A DNA stretch of 15,136 nucleotides, from NCBI GenBank assembly GCA_017616955.1, contig JAFZXD010000069.1, positions 1-15,136 on the forward strand, written 5' to 3'. The DNA is from Eubacterium sp. (GTDB lineage: Bacteria > Bacillota > Clostridia > Lachnospirales > Lachnospiraceae). Position numbers and translations under genes: made by a program. Positions 14,141 to 15,136 of this stretch are shown here, in pieces. The notes beneath the pieces are model-generated. The model worked only from the letters and a program-made list of their open reading frames with translations, searched no databases and was not told the origin of the DNA. How positions within the stretch are numbered: the first letter of the stretch is position 1; every line of letters begins with the position of its first letter.

Positions 14141-14968
14141 TCAACCTTTAACCCCGGAGTCTCCCGAGAGTCCCGATATGAACCATTTCTGTGTGAAGGC
14201 AAAAAGTATCAGAAGCGGAATGATTATAACCGAACTTCCTGCCATAACCTTTGCCCAATCGGTTCCGTAAGCTCCGTCCTCCACAAAGAAGCTTCTGAGT
14301 CCCTGTGCCACCTGATAGAGGTCTGACTTCTTTGTAATAAGAGATGGCCACATATAGTTGTTGTAGAGACTTATGAAGCTCATAAGTGCAAATGTTATAA
14401 ATGATGACCTTGTTACAGGCATCACGATCTTCCAAAGTATCTTCCAGTCACTGGCACCATCCAGCTGCGCTGCTTCGATCAGTTCTTTTGGGAACTGAAG
14501 AAATGCCGTTCTAAGAAGGAAGATTCCGAATATGCTCACACACTGTGATATGATAAGTCCTGTCCTTGTGTCCAAGGCATTCATCTTCGCAAGTATTACA
14601 AATGCCGGAATATATGTCGCACATGACGGAAGCATGTAAGTCGCCATTACAATTCCGAACAGGATATTCCTGCCTCTGAACTCCATGAAAGAAAATGCAT
14701 AAGCCAGCATTGCTCCGGTCACAACCTGGATCAATGTAGCTATGATCGCAACAAACAGACTGTTTCCAATGTATTTTGGAAGTGGGGAGTCCGTAACGAC
14801 TTCGATCACATTTTCCAGATGGATTATATTAGGAAATATCATCTCCGGATCCATAGCTTCCTTACTGGTCTTCAGACTTCCAAGGACCATCCAGAATAAT
14901 GGAAATATCATGATTCCGCTGACTGCTGTCAGAACAAGGTATTTAATTATCTGTATAGCTTTCTTCAT
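14141..14968 (-). CDS. ABC sugar transporter permease 2 (MalG/UgpE-like)
   Basis: A 275-residue inner-membrane permease with about six transmembrane segments. N-terminal features include IFPLFWMVLGSLKTSKEA (21-38), the usual start of MalG-type proteins. The cytoplasmic EAA loop, EAAQLDGASDWKILWKIVMP (165-184), contacts the ATPase and keeps the conserved glycine G171. The start at 14968 (MKKAIQ) is preferred because its ATG overlaps the upstream permease stop by one base (TAATG), a translational-coupling arrangement. An ATG at 14983 would lie inside the upstream gene with no ribosome site. It lies 33 nt upstream of the binding-protein gene. Confidence 0.92.
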   Translation of the reverse strand: MKKAIQIIKYLVLTAVSGIMIFPLFWMVLGSLKTSKEAMDPEMIFPNIIHLENVIEVVTDSPLPKYIGNSLFVAIIATLIQVVTGAMLAYAFSFMEFRGRNILFGIVMATYMLPSCATYIPAFVILAKMNALDTRTGLIISQCVSIFGIFLLRTAFLQFPKELIEAAQLDGASDWKILWKIVMPVTRSSFITFALMSFISLYNNYMWPSLITKKSDLYQVAQGLRSFFVEDGAYGTDWAKVMAGSSVIIIPLLILFAFTQKWFISGLSGDSGVKG

Positions 14969-15136
14969 TAATAATTCACCCATTTCTTTGACAGCTTAAA
15001 CTGTATAAACGAAAGTGTTACTGTTACTAATACGATGATGATGGCAACTGCAGATGCACGTCCCATCTTGAATTCCTCAAATCCTAACTGATAGTACAGA
15101 TAGGTAAGGGTTCTGGTACTTCCTGAAGGACCTCAC
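14968..15136 (-). CDS. ABC sugar transporter permease 1 (MalF/UgpA-like), C-terminal fragment
   Basis: The last 54 codons (GPSGSTRTLTYLYYQLGFEE, then FKMGRASAVAIIIVLV and a final KLSKKWVNY) are the typical C-terminus of CUT1 permease 1, including the last transmembrane helix. It is the partner of the MalG-like permease, whose ATG overlaps this stop (TAATG). The rest of the gene, including its EAA loop, is outside the window. The codon before GGT-CCT is TGA (15133-15135), where the family usually has glycine in a GGGPSGST stretch. This may be a nonsense change, a one-base deletion or an edge error. Confidence 0.8.

Noticed and set aside
14969..14983. Permease 2 start at 14983, five codons upstream
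   Set aside because: It has no ribosome site and lies inside the upstream permease; the TAATG overlap at 14966-14970 supports the start at 14968.

Overview
The window looks like a chromosomal segment of an anaerobic, low-GC Gram-positive bacterium of the Clostridia, most likely Lachnospiraceae (Butyrivibrio/Roseburia-like). The reasons are strong GGAGG ribosome sites, a pyruvate formate-lyase gene under FNR-type boxes, a CUT1 sugar ABC transporter with a lipoprotein binding protein, a TagF-like glycerophosphotransferase and a CvfB-type S1 protein. Genus-level placement is inference. No rRNA, tRNA, CRISPR array, insertion sequence or phage gene was seen.

Left end (1-1141): the first 52 codons of pyruvate formate-lyase (pflB, minus strand) lie downstream of a Crp/Fnr regulator gene on the same strand. 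Between them are two near-perfect FNR-type palindromes 32 bp apart. The nearer one sits at about -41.5 from a plausible -10 element. The regulator keeps the E-x-x-S-R recognition helix expected for these boxes but lacks the cysteines of classical iron-sulfur FNR.

Centre (1158-9340): a three-gene minus-strand operon, in transcription order a CDP-glycerol glycerophosphotransferase-family protein (889 aa), a giant J-domain/TPR protein (1258 aa) and an HscC-type Hsp70 (564 aa). The gaps are 18 and 23 nt, and a rho-independent terminator follows hscC. The J-domain has NPE where HPD is normal, and the TPR protein ends with a CxxCxxCHxxxC cluster. This pairing recalls the E. coli HscC (Hsc62)-DjlC (Hsc56) system but is linked here to a cell-surface polymer enzyme. 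A terminator-like hairpin lies only 30-35 nt before the operon's first start codon.

Middle right (9438-10808): ridA (reactive enamine/imine deaminase) and a CvfB/YitL-like S1-domain gene, both on the minus strand. The cvfB reading frame is interrupted by a single in-frame TAA. The missing winged-helix domain (62 codons) follows intact in the same frame, so the gene is a recent nonsense allele, a sequence error or a readthrough case.

Right end (10894-15136): a sodium:solute symporter on the plus strand with a strong promoter and structured leader. A 19-bp-stem bidirectional terminator separates it from a convergent ABC sugar-uptake operon: permease 1 (C-terminal fragment at the window edge), permease 2 and the lipoprotein binding protein. 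The operon promoter lies outside the window. All intergenic gaps are shorter than 300 bases and are described in the features.
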